From: Vitrella brassicaformis
Lineage: Eukaryota; Sar; Vitrellaceae
DNA length: 64,000 bases
Assembly: GCA_001179505.1 (NCBI GenBank)
Contig: CDMY01000436.1
Span: 81,777-145,776, forward strand
Reading direction: 5' to 3'
Below the pieces are notes generated by a model that worked only from the letters and a program-made list of their open reading frames with translations, did no database searches and was not told where the DNA came from. Every line of letters begins with the position of its first letter. Position 1 is the first letter of the stretch. Positions 1 through 14,059 of this stretch are shown here, piece by piece. The translations under genes were made by a program, and so were the position numbers.

Positions 1-242
1 CGATGGCTACAGCTCTCCAACAAAGACATGGACACAGGCACATTGATCCATCCATCTATCCATCAGCAGCACTGAATGAAGCTCACGTCGGCTGCCGTCA
101 ACAGCTACGGTCGGTACTGACCCACCCTGCACACACATGACGCGCACATCACACACGATGCGCGTGGCGTGAACAGGGGGGTTTCACTTTTCCCTTCCTC
201 CCTCCTCACCTGCATGTACTATCTGTGTGTGGGTCTGTCTGG

Positions 243-3200
243 TCAGTTGCGTGTGCGGCGCTTCTTGTTCTTGGGCTCGCTGCGATTGGTGTTGTTGGGG
301 CCCTGACCTCCACCTCCACCAACAGCAGCACCCTGACCAGCACCAGTGGCAGCATTGGCAGCCGCCTCATTAGCTACGGCCTGGCGAGTGCGGTAGACAC
401 GCTGCTGCGGCGGTGGTGGCGGCGGCTGCTGCTGGGGCTGGTCGCCCTCACCACCAGCACCAGCACCTCCCTGCTCGCCACGGCTACGTCCTCCTCGGCC
501 ACGGGGTCTCGGCCCGCGACGCATGACACCACCCCTCGCTGCGGCAGGGGCAGCGTGTTTGGCATTCACATGCCCACCACCACTGCCCGCCTGACCCGCC
601 CCCTCGTTCTGGCCCAGGCCCCCACCGGCCCCGGCACTGCTGTTGTTGTTGACAGTGTTGTTGCCCTCCTCGGGTGAGTCGTTCTTGGGTGGGGTGGGGC
701 CGGCCTTGCCGCCGCGTGAGCGCTCGCGCGCGACGAGGTCGTAGCCATCCGCCAGGGCTGTGGGGATGTCTGAGGGAGGGCGTTTGCGGTAGTCCATGGG
801 CTCGATGGTGCCCACGTGGGTCACCACCGACCCCCAGTGCGACACCGACCGTCGCTGGCGCACCATGCCACGGCCGAAGGCCTCGGCCGCTGATCGCTTG
901 AGCAGCTGCCGCCAGCCGCCCGCCACGAGCTTCATCTGGCCCTTTTGCGGTCGCTCGAAGTCTAGGAAGTTGAGGTGGCCGTCCTGGATGTTGTTGAGGT
1001 TGGCTTGCGGGGGATTGGCTCGGTGCATGCGGAACCCCGAACGGGCGAGCGCCCAGGAGAGTTCGCGGAGGTACGAGGTGGGCACGATGCGGCGACGGGC
1101 GGAAACGGCGATGTGGATCTCTGATGACACACACAAGACACACACAAGAAACACACGACGCAACACAGCAGATGAGAGGGGCGAAGTGCACGGCTGATGC
1201 ATGACACGTTCGTTGGCTGACTTACTCTTGAGTTTGGGCAGGAAATTGAGCATGTTCTCGAATGTGGCGGCCGAGCAGTGGTAGGGCCAGAGGACGGGCA
1301 CGCCCCCAGTGGTCCCCTTGGCCTCCACCTGGAGCTTGATGGTCTCGAGTGGCGGCCGCTGGCGGATGAGCAGCTTGGCGAGCTGCTCGGTGAGCACGTC
1401 CACCTCGAGTGAGTCGACGGCCGAGTCGTGCATGGACGGGGAGAGGTAGGTGTAGGCCGTGCTGCTGTTGCGGCTCCGGATGAGGTCGCCCATGGTGGTG
1501 TCGGGGGTCGTCTTCTTGCGGGCCTCCCTCTCAGTCTGGCGCTTGACCTGCAGCATCTTCTGCATGCAGTAGCACTGCAGCCGGGGGCTAAGGTTGGCGT
1601 ACTCGATGCTGTGGATGTGCTTGAGCTGCGATATCAGCGCACCCAGGCCGTCCAGGTCGCCGTCGTTGTTCCAGCTCTCCGCCAAGGCTATGTCCTCATC
1701 GTCCTGCGTGTCAGGCGCCCCACCCTCTCCCTCCCCGCCCCCGCCCCCCTCACCACAACCACCATCACCGCCCGTCTGCGTCTCCTTGGAGCCGCTCTTG
1801 TCCTTCTTCTTGTCGCCTCCCTCGTCGCCCTCCTTGCTGATGAAGGGTGGGAGGGGTGCGGGCGGCATGGGCTGGTGGTTGGTCTGGATCTCCTGCAGCA
1901 GTGCCGTCCGCATGCCGTTGATCCGCAGCCGGCGCACCATCGGCATCGCCGACCTGCCCAGGAACGCCGGGCTCTCGTGGTTCTCGTTGAGCGTCACCGA
2001 CACGTTGCGCAGCGCGGGGAAGTCGATCTGTCGGTCGAGCGCCGCGAAGGCTGCGTTGAGGTCCGCTGCCGGGTCGTATGTGTTCATCGCCGCCACCTGT
2101 GGATTGGCGGCTTGGGGCGGGGGGTCTGGTGAGGGGGAGGTGATGTCGAATCGTCTCAGGTTGGGGGCGATGTGGCGGAGGAACCGGGGGAACGGGTGGG
2201 CGGGGCGGAGGGCGAACCAGCCGGTGCGACGCGGACCTGGCGGACAGGACACGACGCCACACGAGGATCAGACGACACAATGGTTCTTTGCACCCGACAC
2301 ACATGTGTCTGTGTTGACTTGCTGTCTGGCTTGTCTTACCAACGGTGAACGACTCGACTTTGAGTGTGCATTTGTTGTTGCTGGCGAGGAAGCCCAGGAG
2401 CGGGTCGACGTCGAGGCAGTTCTTCATGGTGAGGTACGGGATGTGGAGTGCGCGAATGGGCGGGCGCTTGGCCACCAGCAGCTCGCTCAGCCGGCGGACG
2501 TCGTTGGCCTCCCACAGGAAGCTGCTGAGCACCAACTCGATCAGGCCGTTCAGGTGCGGTAACGCCAACAAACGGTTAGGGATCTGAATCAACGGAGATA
2601 TCACACACACCACACCACACCACAACACACCAAGTCGGCCAATGCATCCGCCCCTCCGACCAGATCCGTCTGTGTGTGCGTGGGTATGGATAGACGTACC
2701 TGTTTGCTATGTCCGGTGAGTTCGATGCGCTTAACCTTCCCCGACTGGCGGAGGAAAGCCAGGTCGGGTGCGGCCTTCTGCGCTTCCACCTGGAAGCCCT
2801 TGAGGCTGCTGTGGTAGCGCACCTTGACGTCGTCTACCTCGGGGCACTCCCACAGCCGCGTCACGTTGCTGAAGTCCTCAAACCCCGTCAGATCCACCTT
2901 CTTGAGCGCCGTGAACCGGACCTTCACGGCCGCCGGGATCACCTCGTCGGCTTCTACGTCCACGAACTCGGGCTCGTCGGGCTTGTGCTCATTCACACCA
3001 CCTGCCTGTGCCGCGGCCTGGCCCTGCCCCTGCTGCTGCTGCCCCTGCTGCTGCTGTTGGTGCTGGTGCTGGTGTGGGGGGGCTGGGCCTGCGATGATGA
3101 GTCCGGCGGTGATGGCGGCGTCGACCTGATCGGCACCCTGCTGCTGGAGTGCCCGGACGGCTGGTGAGTCCTCCTTGATTGAGTTGATCTTGAGTGTCTG

Positions 3201-3897
3201 GAGTGCGGTGGCGGCGGTCTCGACGAGGGGCCGCAGCTGGTGGCACTGGGGGTACCAGGGGCGGGGGATGCGCTCGATGGTGATCTCACGACAGGCACGC
3301 AGACGGCTGGCCAGCTGCAGGAGCTGGTGGTTGCTCATGCGACCCCACATCGACTCCTCACCTAAATGAGTACACAACACAACCAACAATCACATACAAC
3401 ACAACACAACACATGCACCCACCATTTCCCCCTCCGTGGCTGTGTGTTGTGTAGTGTAAGGTGTGTGGTGCATCTGCTTGCTATGGTTGCTGACCCTTTA
3501 TGACGAGTTTCTGGACGGTGTATGGGCTGCAGCTATGCTCCCTGAAGCACCGGTTGACCCTCCCCGCCACACCCACCAGCTCCACCGGCAGGTAGTGGAA
3601 GAACATGATGAACACGTCCGTCGGCACCAGGTGGAACGCGAAGGACTGCCCTCCGCCAGCACCAACCGCCTCCTTCCCGATCTCCGCCACGGCCGCAAAC
3701 ACGTCATCGTCCTCACCGTCACCCTCCTCCCCCTTGCGGCGCTGTTTGGTTGGCTGCTGATGGGCCTGCCGCTTGTCGTTGCCCCGCCCCTTGCGCTTCG
3801 GCTCTGGCAGAGGGGCGGGGGGTGGGATGGGGTCCTCGGATGGCAGACGGCCGCGACGAGGGTTGCGGCGGGGCAACACACGACGAGCTTCAGACAT
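243..3897 (-). CDS. F-box/leucine-rich-repeat-like protein, 5 exons, 1,065 aa
   Basis: Exons 3495-3897, 2700-3361, 2340-2583, 1226-2236 and 243-1120 join in phase and total 3,198 nt. Exon 1 ends with an F-box-like helix pair (about residues 90-120, VPTDVF..FFHYLPVELVGV..VNRCFRE). The middle has irregular leucine-rich segments such as LTGFEDFSNVTRLWECPEV and PPIRALHIPYLTM, separated by Q/H-rich and Gly/Glu-rich linkers. The C-terminus is a low-complexity G/R/P/Q t​ail ending in a basic, NLS-like KNKKRR. The start at 3897 was chosen because the longer upstream frame is cut by a probable 5'UTR intron (donor near 4023, acceptor just before the ATG) that would break the frame if coding. F-box/LRR proteins usually present substrates to SCF ubiquitin ligases, but that role is inference here. 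The architecture is seen and the family name is tentative. Confidence 0.7.
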
Positions 3898-4529
3898 GCT
3901 GCAAACACCACCCACAACAGAGCGAGACACAAAATGCGTGCGGGGCGATGTTGTGAGCTGTGTGTTCGGGTTTGGGGTCTTGCAGCCCTCCTCCCCTGCC
4001 CGTGTGGCTTGCCTTACATCGATGACCGTCCTCAAGCAGCTACGTGGTGCTCGGGACGCACCAGAGTGTCGAATCTGAAGCAAGGAGGCAGAGATCGGGG
4101 GGCGGAATCGCACCACATGACCACCAACAGGCGCACAGGCGCCCTGTAGGCCTGTCTTCCCACGAGCACTCCACACTATACTCGCTGCCATCGCGTGTGT
4201 GTCATTCAGGAAGTTGGGGAGCGCACCTGTGTGAAGAAGAGGTAATCAGGGCATCTCACAGACGGCTGGAGGTCCATACATTCATCAAAAACAGCACAAA
4301 CCACGAAAAACTCGGGCGATCGCACTGGCGCGCATGGCGAGGAAGCCCACCCTGGCAAGGGACGCCGCGAAATCGGGCAAATGGGACGACAAGGCTTTGC
4401 AATGAAGAGCCATTCACTTACAGATGACTCAGCACCAATAAAGATATCATATGGACCATTGAGTCATGTCACGCACGACAGCCCTGCACACCCACTGGAG
4501 TGTCGACTAGTCTACTAATGACTGGTCTA
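3898..4529. other. Intergenic region with 5' leader of the upstream gene
   Basis: No coding exon is visible. On the minus strand a GTAAGG donor near 4023 and a TTTGCAG acceptor next to the ATG at 3897 suggest a spliced 5' leader for the F-box-like gene. The rest is the 3' flank of the ZNF330-like gene. Confidence 0.5.
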
Positions 4530-6568
<2,039 letters not shown>

Positions 6569-6829
6569 TGCGATGCGCACAGATCATCACAATCTTGATG
6601 CATCTGCCATCATTTGGCCTTGTTAGAAGCGCTCGTCGCCACAACCGCCTTGGTATTGTTCCCACTTCCATCCACTTCTAAGCTCGCCAAATTTGGGTCG
6701 ATCTCGATCGTTGGAGTGTCAAGCGCCGCTCTCCCGCAGGCTGGGCCTTTCCGATGATTTCAAATAGAAGATCCGAGCGATTGATGGCTGAGAGCGGCAA
6801 GTTGGATTGATCTGAAAGACGCAGCAACG
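6569..6829. promoter_or_regulatory. Bidirectional promoter between ZNF330-like and DPH5 genes
   Basis: Only 261 bases separate the two divergent start codons, so both promoters must overlap here or lie inside the genes. No clear TATA box was found. The spacing is seen; the function is inferred. Confidence 0.5.
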
Positions 6830-8203
6830 ATGGTGCTGCACGTCATTGGTTTGGGCCTCGGTGACGAGAAGGACGTGACAATCAAGGGGCTGGAGAAGAT
6901 CAAAGCCGCCGACTTCGTTTATCTCGAGATCTACACGGCCGTCCTGGGCGTCAAGAAGGAAACGCTGGTCAGTTCATTGGAAAGAGATCGACGAACAGAC
7001 CAACAGCCACCGTGCAATGACAGGTCTGACGGCACCATGGCCTGTGTGATGTGTCAGGAAGCTTATTATGGCCAGCCCATCATCGAGGCGGACCGCACGT
7101 TGGTCGAGTCAGGCTGTGAGGAGATGCTGCAGCGGGCCAAGGAGCACCGTGTGGCGTTCCTCGTCGTCGGAGACCCTTTCTGGTGAGAGAGGAGCAGCCG
7201 AGTAGCGCTCTGATTTTGATTGCTGGTGTGTGGTGTGTGGTGTGTGGTGTGTGGTGTGTGGTGTGCAGTGCGACGACACACAGTGACCTGATGCTGCGGG
7301 CCAAGGAGATGGATGTCCGTGTGGACGTGGTCCATAATGCCTCGATCATGAATGCTGTGGGCATATGCGGCCTCCAGGTCAGACCCAGTCGATGAGCGGC
7401 ACACGAATGACGAGCAGCGTTCGGCGCTGTTGCCCCCCTCTCCTCTCCCTCTCCCTCTGTGGCATGGCAGATGTATCGGTTCGGTGAGACTGTGTCGATT
7501 CCCTTCTTTGAGGACAGCTGGCGGCCCGAGAGCTTCTATGACAAGATGGTGGCCAACCAGCGGATGGGGCTGCACACCCTGTGCCTCCTCGACATCAAGG
7601 TCAAGGAGCAGACACTCCAAAACATGCTCAGGTGCGGGTGGCCGTCACACTCAAACGACTATATCTCGTCACCTCTTCTGTCAGGGGCAATCAGATCTTC
7701 GAGGCGCCAAGGTGGGCTGCAAGCAAGCCAGGCAGCCAGGAGGCACATGGGGAAATGTGTGTATGCCCGGCCGTACCTTCCTTGCTCCAGGTTCATGACG
7801 GTCAACCAGGCTGTCGATGAGATCCTGGAGGTGCATGAGAAGAGGCAGGAGCTGGCCCAGCCGGTGCGCGGATTTGGGCTTGCGAGGCTCGGCAGTGATT
7901 CGCAGATGATTGCTGCCGGTGGGTGCGAGGGAAAGCCATCGGGGCCTGCGCCGTGGAAGGCTGTCTGGTCTTGTGTGTGGTGTGGTGTGGCGTGCAGGCA
8001 CCTTTGAAGAGCTGCGGACGTTTGATTTTGGAGGACCCCTTCACTCCCTGGTGGGCAGTGGGACATTCATGTGCCTCGTCTTTGTGCATGTGTGTCATTC
8101 ATATGTGGTGTGTCAGGTGCTGTGCTGTCCTGATACTTCGTTGCATGAGCTTGAGATGCAGTTTTTTGACTTCTTTCGGACGCACCACTCGCTGGCGGGC
8201 TGA
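6830..8203 (+). CDS. DPH5: Diphthine methyl ester synthase (DPH5), 8 exons, 275 aa
   Basis: Exons 6830-6967, 7058-7182, 7269-7377, 7471-7631, 7685-7711, 7791-7918, 7998-8050 and 8117-8203 total 828 nt, in phase. The protein begins [20 protein letters not shown] and carries the tetrapyrrole-methylase-type signatures [35 protein letters not shown] and [22 protein letters not shown]5 uses S-adenosylmethionine to methylate the modified histidine of elongation factor 2 during diphthamide synthesis in the cytosol. Length agrees with the family (about 285 aa in human). One 27-nt exon (7685-7711) carries GNQIFEAP. The intron before exon 3 is a (GTGTG)n tract. The gene is divergent from the ZNF330-like gene. 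Confidence 0.97.
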
Positions 8204-8461
8204 CTGAATCCGTTTCGTGATAAATCGTGCACTCGTGTATTTGGCGCGACACAAGTTCAATGAATCGTCTTCCATCCAACCTTCCATCCATCCATCCATC
8301 CATCCATGCATGCATCCATCGCGCAACTCATCCATATGAATGCAGGCAGCGATCCTCAGCCAGACAGCGGTAGTCAAGGTAGTAACTGACTGGATGAGTC
8401 ATATGAGGAACTGACTGCGGCATATAAAATGTAGACAACGATCTGGAATCCCCGTCTCTTC
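8204..8461. other. 3' flank of DPH5 with CATC repeats
   Basis: Contains a (CATC)n run near 8276-8320 and the first copy of the recurrent ATATAAAA motif at 8422-8445. No gene is seen. Confidence 0.6.
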
Positions 8462-9531
8462 AACTCCTCCTCTCTATCTCTCTCTCAACAACAGCAGCAG
8501 CAGCAGCCTCTTATGCATCCTCCCTCCTCCCTCCCCTCTCTCTCAACTCAATCGCTCCTCAGCCTTCTTGCCCCCCCAACCTCCGAAGATGCGTGTGATG
8601 GCCCTGCCAATGCCTTCCGACCGCCCTGATGTCGTCGGCCAGCTGCTCGGCGCCCTCCTTAATGTCGGTGACGAGAGCCCATGAGCGCATCGATCATGAG
8701 GTCTTGGTCTGCCGACCGGACCTCCCACATGGCGCGCCCATAGGCATCTACGTCACCCGACGGCTCCCAATACTCCCACTGCCCCGTCCAGTCGTTCTGC
8801 CGCCAGTGCGCCACCCGGTGCTGGTTGATGGGACCAGCAGTCGGCACGATCCGGGCATGGCAGGCCTTGTACTCGGGTGCGGGCGGGAGGGGTGGCGGGT
8901 ATGGGTGGTGGGCGGGGAGTGGGGCAGCGTGCACGGGCAGCGTGGCATGTACGGCGCCATTTGGACGGCTGGGGTGGCAGGGGGGCGCGTTTGGGGGGCG
9001 GGGCGTGTGGTGGCCTGGTGGTGGGTGCGTGCAGAGGGCCGGTGGGTGGACCGACGAGCGGCTGCGTGTCGTGGGCCTCGTGGTGGGTGCTGCCGTCACT
9101 TGCCAGAGGCTGCTGGGGTGCAGCGGCTCGGGGTTGCTGCTGGCGCTTGCATAGAAGAGACCCACAAATATAAAACGTAAGCAGCGATCTGACACAAACA
9201 TCATGAGGACAATGTCTCAGAAGCTGCCGCCTTTTTTCTCACTTCAGCGGTTGGAGGCTCCTCCAGCACCTGCAGGGCCTCCAACAGCTCCTCCTCGATG
9301 TCCCTGAGGGTGCAGCGGTCGGCCATGTCCGGCTGCATCCCCCTGGCCGTCACCTGGCAGATGGTGTCCAGCCACTTCTTGGCAAAGTGCAGCTCAGATG
9401 ACTCGAGGGGGAGGGTGTCAAGCGGGCTCTGGATCTGGCCGGGGCAGCAGAGGGGGCGGCCGTCCTCCCGAATCCAGCTCATGCCCGCCGCGACCCGGAG
9501 CTCTACCGCCTCGTCATCGCACCAGATGGCC
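8462..9531. repeat. Duplicated block A, copy 1
   Basis: About 1.07 kb matching 12721-13794 nearly base for base, from the CAGCAG/CTTATGCATCCTCC start to TCATCGCACCAGA. Small indels shift reading frames between copies. On the minus strand both copies encode segments such as GPINQHRVAHWRQNDWTGQW, but frames differ downstream, so at least one copy is not functional as a simple ORF. Confidence 0.85.
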
Positions 9532-10735
9532 CACCCCCGGGTGACGGCATGAAAGATGCTCGCCACGCCATACACCGCCACCTTCTCGTCCACCCATATC
9601 TCCTCTCGGCCGTCGGGGTGCAGCAGCGGCACCCCCTTCTTGTGCAGGCCTCGTCGCACCTCCTGAAGGGCGTCCTTGAAGTCCTTGGGCCAGACCTTTA
9701 GGTCAGCGGCCGTGCCGGACTGCAGCACCACGGTCTCGGGCGACAGGAACCATGGCGTCCCGCCGGGCCGCTGACGCTGAGCCGCCTGGGTGTCGGGTCC
9801 AGAGGGAGGAGGGCGCTGCGGGTCTTGGGGTCCACCGTGAGCATGTTGCCCAGGTCGATGCACGCCGTTGTCTGCCGGGAAGGGGTGGAGCGGCCCATTG
9901 CCGAAGAACATGTGCCGGGGCAGCATGATGTTCCTGTAGAACCCATCCAGGAAAATCCGCCGCGTGACAGGGCTCCCTGGTGGGCCTGCGTGACCAGGAG
10001 AATCGCCTTGGTGATGACCCTTAGGTCCCCGCGGAGCCACTTCACCCCCTCCCCGAAGCTGCCGCTGCTGCGGAATCGCTCGGCCACCTTGCACGTTGAA
10101 CAACTTGGTGTTCGCCTCCCCCTCCCAGCCAAACAGCTTATTCACCTCGACAAAGTTATCAGGGTCTGCAGCCAGTATGGGTACACACACACCCAAAGCA
10201 CACAGAGCAGAGCACCAACAGAGGACAATGACTGACAAATCCACACTCGTGCACGTGACCCCTTCTCCCTTATATACCCCACCCACTCACTGCCCTGATG
10301 TCTCATAACTATACTCTTGACGACTCACTCACCGAGGAAGGGCATCGCTATGCACAGCAGCTCCTTCTTGGTGCCGTCGGTCTTCTGATAGCTGGCTGGG
10401 CTGTGGGGTTGGGTGTCGGCCGCGAGGACCCGCAGGAATGGCGGCTGGCCGTCCATGTGCTGCATCTTGCTCTCCTCTATCTGCAGGCCTCGCACCTCAT
10501 AGTCGTCGAAGGTGTCGTCCTCCTTCGACACGCGCTTGACAGCGGCCGTGACGGGCGCGTCGTTGGCCTGCCGTAGGTCCCGTAGGTCCCCGACGAGGAC
10601 GGGCTCACCCTTGCCCTTGCCCGCTGTGCGCTCGCCGTTGGTCAACTCTACGCACGGCCCGTCCCGGAAGAGGATGCAGGCTGAGGCTGGCATGGCTGCT
10701 GGTGCCCCTCGGCTGCTGCTGCCGTTGCTGCTCAT
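9201..10735 (-). pseudogene. Unknown gene, duplicated copy 1, frame-disrupted
   Basis: Exon 1 begins MSSNGSSSRGAPAAMPASAC at 10735 and runs to AMPFLG near 10330, with a GTGAGT donor. The next exon starts after a TG-rich intron ending CTGCAG, with DPDNFVEVNKLFGWEG. Further on, plausible coding text changes frame several times: AERFRSSGSFGEGVKWLRG in one frame, RRIFLDGFYRNIMLPRHMFF in another, IDLGNMLTVDPKTRSALLP in a third, then VWPKDFKDALQEVRRGLHKK to a stop at 9201. A 2-base deletion relative to copy 2 (near 10105) explains one change. No family was recognised. It is best read as a decayed gene, although unseen small introns could explain part of this. Confidence 0.5.
9809..10735. repeat. 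Duplicated block C, copy 1
   Basis: Matches 16224-17122 in order across both exons and the intron between them, with substitutions and small indels. The match starts at GAGGGCGCTGCGGGTCTTGG. Confidence 0.8.
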
Positions 10736-10807
10736 CGTCTGCTGCTGCTGTCTACTGCTTTGTGGCTGCTGAAGGGTGTCTGCTGCTGTGTGTCTGCTGC
10801 GGTGCTC

Positions 10808-11323
10808 AGGGCCGGTGGGTGGACCATTCTCCGAGAAGCTCCCCTTGTGGCCGCTTTCAAATCAGATGGCCGATGATGCTGAGAAGAGAAGAAGGGACCC
10901 TCACATAATATAAAATGTAGGCAGCAATCTGAAGGGAAAAGCAGACATCTCCCCCTGGTCCTCGTCTGGCAGCTCCTCCTCGATAGCGGCGGTGGTGGGA
11001 TGGGGGTGTCGATGCGTCCTGCCTCCTTTTGCAGCGCGGCAGTTGGTGGGAGGGGCGGCGAGGGAGCGGCGCTGCTAATGCGGATGACCGTCACGGGGCT
11101 GCTCGCTTGGCTCTCCTTGCCGTCGTCCGCATCCTCATCGCTCTTCTCTTATCAAGCCGCTGTTTTCCTTAGATTGCTGACCTCCATTGCAGTGCGTGGC
11201 AATCAACAAGGGATGAGCCTTCGAATATAAAACGTAGACAGCGATCTGAGACACAGCACAATCAAGCAAAGAAAGATGTGTCTCTCACTGGTCCTCACCT
11301 CCAGCGAGCCTTTTTGTGCAATG
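10808..11323. repeat. Duplicated block B, copy 1
   Basis: About 516 bases nearly identical to 15687-16203 (offset 4,879-4,880). It starts at the 13-base word GGGCCGGTGGGTG and ends at CTTTTTGTGCAATG. It carries two motif copies exactly 317 bases apart. Flanks differ on both sides, so the block moved as a unit. Confidence 0.9.
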
Positions 11324-12720
11324 ACCTGACAGACACACACACAAACACCGCACCCTCACATGGAATGTGCATGCCTTCGTGCGCATTGCGTATGCGTGTT
11401 GGTCTCCCTCCCACACTCACCGCAAAGAGGTGAGCAAGCAGAGGCTGATGGGCGTCACAGCTGTCGGAGAGCGGGCTCACCCTGCACCGCCGGTGGGCAT
11501 CTCCTTACCAACTCTGGTATCCATCGCTGCCCAGGGGGAGAGATCTGCGCAATTCGAAGGCTTGTAAAGATCCACACCAGCAGCACCGCATAGAACGCCC
11601 ACCTGGTACCACTGTCTGAGGCACACACAGACACACACAGCAGCCAGTGGATGACGGGACAGATGCCTTAATGTGTCGTGTGCGTGTTTCGATCTTGTGG
11701 AATGTGCACCAGATACCTGGCTGGATGGATGGATGGACGGATGGATCACAACACGGTGACGGGGGACCACTCTTCTCCGTGTGAAAAAGCTCGACTGACT
11801 CTTTTCTTCGGCCACCTGGCTGCCCGCCGGCCACTCATACACATCCACCACACATGCGCACGCCATCATCCCTCTCTCTCTCTGCCAACCGAGTAAGAGC
11901 TGCAGCCAAACAAACACGTGGTTATGAGACGGACAAACACACACATCCGCACACCAGCAGCCATATATCCGCACATGTGTATGTAATTGTGGGTGGTCAG
12001 ATTGCAGACAAGGATGCACACGTAGGTGGATGGATGGGCAGAGTGAAAAAATCGACGCTCTCTGTTGGCCCCCTGCCACCGTCTCTTCTCTCTGCCAAGT
12101 GTGAGTTCCAGCCGGTTGAAAAAACACCCCAAATGCAACACACCACACCGGACAGCAGCAGGCCAGACTCAGATCTCATGCGGCACACCGCAGGGAAAGT
12201 CGTCCACCATACAAGAAATAGATGCATGGTGGGACCAGAACACGCGCTCTCTCGCTCTCTTGCATGCATTATTGAAAAATCGCAGCACGGCACAGCCAGC
12301 CAGCCAGCCAGCCCATGACAGACACGCGCACACCAGAACCACAGCAGAGGGAGGGGTCGTCCACCATACTAAAATAGCATGCATCCGACACACACACGGC
12401 CGCCACCATGCCCAGCCCACGAAGACTTCAATCACAAGCAGCTTAGCTGCACGACAAAAATACTGCACACGCACACACACACACACGGCCAGACAGGTGC
12501 AGCCAGACCAGCTATGTACAAGTGAGTGGTGTTTTTGTTTTGGCTTTCTCCCCTGCTGCCTCGGTGACGACAAACGAAAAGGGCAGCCACGCGCCTCCCC
12601 GCTCCCCACACAAAACACGAAGCTGGCGGCAACTGTACATGCCAGCGAAATCGTCTCTCTCCCCCTCTCTGTCTGTCTGTCTGTCTGTCTGTGTGTGTGT
12701 CTGGCGGGCCCGTCTCTCCA
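11324..12720. other. Low-complexity spacer in the mosaic region
   Basis: No gene can be supported. It holds CA/TG tracts, GGAT repeats near 11720 and GGCCGCCACCATGC-type text. A T-rich then C-rich stretch at about 12520-12610 resembles the left flank of the assembly gap (20816-20925). Confidence 0.5.
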
Positions 12721-13794
12721 GCTCCTCCTCTCTCTCTCTCTCGCGGCAACAGCAACAGCAGCAGCAGCCTCCTCTTATGCATCCTCCCTCCTCCCTCCCC
12801 TCTCTCTCAACTCAATCGCTCCTCAGCCTTCTTCCCCGCCCAGCCTCTGAAGATGCGTGTGATGGCCCTGCCAATGCCTTCCGACCGCCCTGATGTCGTC
12901 GGCCAGCTGCTCGGCGCCCTCCTTATGTCGGTGACGAGAGCCCATGAGCGCATCATGAGGTCTTGGTCTGCCGACCGGACCTCCCACATGGCGCGCCCAT
13001 AGGCATCAACGTCACCCGACGGCTCCCAGTACTCCCACTGCCCTGTCCAGTCGTTCTGCCGCCAGTGTGCCACCCTGTGCTGGTTGATGGGGCCAGTCGG
13101 CACGAGGAGGGCATGACAGGCCTTGTACTCGGGTGCGGGCGGGAGGGGTGGCGGGTACATGTATGGGTGGTGGACGGGGAGTGGGGCAGCGTGCACGGGC
13201 AGCGGTGGCATGTACGGCGGCACTTGGACGGCTGGGATGGCAGCGGGGGCGGGTTTGGGGGGCGGGGCGTGTGGTGGCCTGGTAGTGGGTGCGTGCAGAG
13301 TGTCGGTGGGTGTTCTGACGCGCGGCTGCTCGTCGTGGGCCTCGTGATGGGTGCTGCCGTCACTTGCCAGAGGCTGCTGGGGAGCAGCGGCTCGGGGTTG
13401 CTGCTGGCGCTTGCATAGAAGAGACCCACAAATATAAAACGTAAGCAGCGATCTGACACAAACATCATGAGGACAATGTCTCAGAAGCTGTCGCCTTTTT
13501 TGTCACTTCAGCGGTTGGAGACTCTTCCAGCACCTGCAGGGCCTCGAACAGCTCCTCCTCGATGTCCCTGAGGGTGCAGCGGTCGGCCATGTCCGGCTGC
13601 ATCCCCCTGGCCGTCACCTGGCAGATGGTGTCCAGCCACTTCTTGGCAAAGTGCAGGTCAGGTGACTCGAGGGGGAGGGTGTCAAGCGGGCTCTGGATCT
13701 GGCCGGGGCCGCAGAGGGGGCGGCCGTCCGTCCGAATCTAGCGCAGGCCCGCCGCGACCCGGAGCTCTACCGCCTCGTCATCGCACCAGAGGGC
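12721..13794. repeat. Duplicated block A, copy 2
   Basis: Second copy of 8462-9531. It ends abruptly at the word GGGCCGGTGGGTG (about 13793), where the sequence switches to another duplicated unit, whereas copy 1 continues with different sequence. Confidence 0.85.
13228..13385. repeat. Duplicated block D, copy 1
   Basis: About 158 bases (GGCGGGTTTGGGGGGCGG through CAGAGGCTGCTGGGG) that recur at 15492-15648. Parts also occur at 8980-9120 and 13793-13875. It lies inside block A but is also found outside it. Confidence 0.75.
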
Positions 13795-14059
13795 CGGTGG
13801 GTGTCCTGACGCGCGGCTGCTCGTCGTGGGCCTCGTGGTGGGTGTTGCTGCCGCTTGGCAGAGGCTGCTGGGGTGCGGTTGGTGAGCCGTGGATAGATGG
13901 TAGATGTGGCGGCGTAAGGTATGGCACGATGGCGGGCTGTGAGAGCGACGGATGGCTTCGTTGGTACTTACATAGATAGCGGCTGAAGACAAGTACAACA
14001 GATCCATACACAGGAATGCTCAAGTACACACACAGGTGGCGGCTGGTCGTGCGTACCTT

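Noticed and set aside
225-677. Plus-strand 150-codon frame rich in Ser/Thr/Leu
   Set aside because: It is the antisense shadow of the low-complexity C-terminus of the F-box-like gene.
8276-8320. Short direct repeats as a possible CRISPR array
   Set aside because: These are CATC microsatellites with no spacers, in a eukaryotic intron-rich genome.
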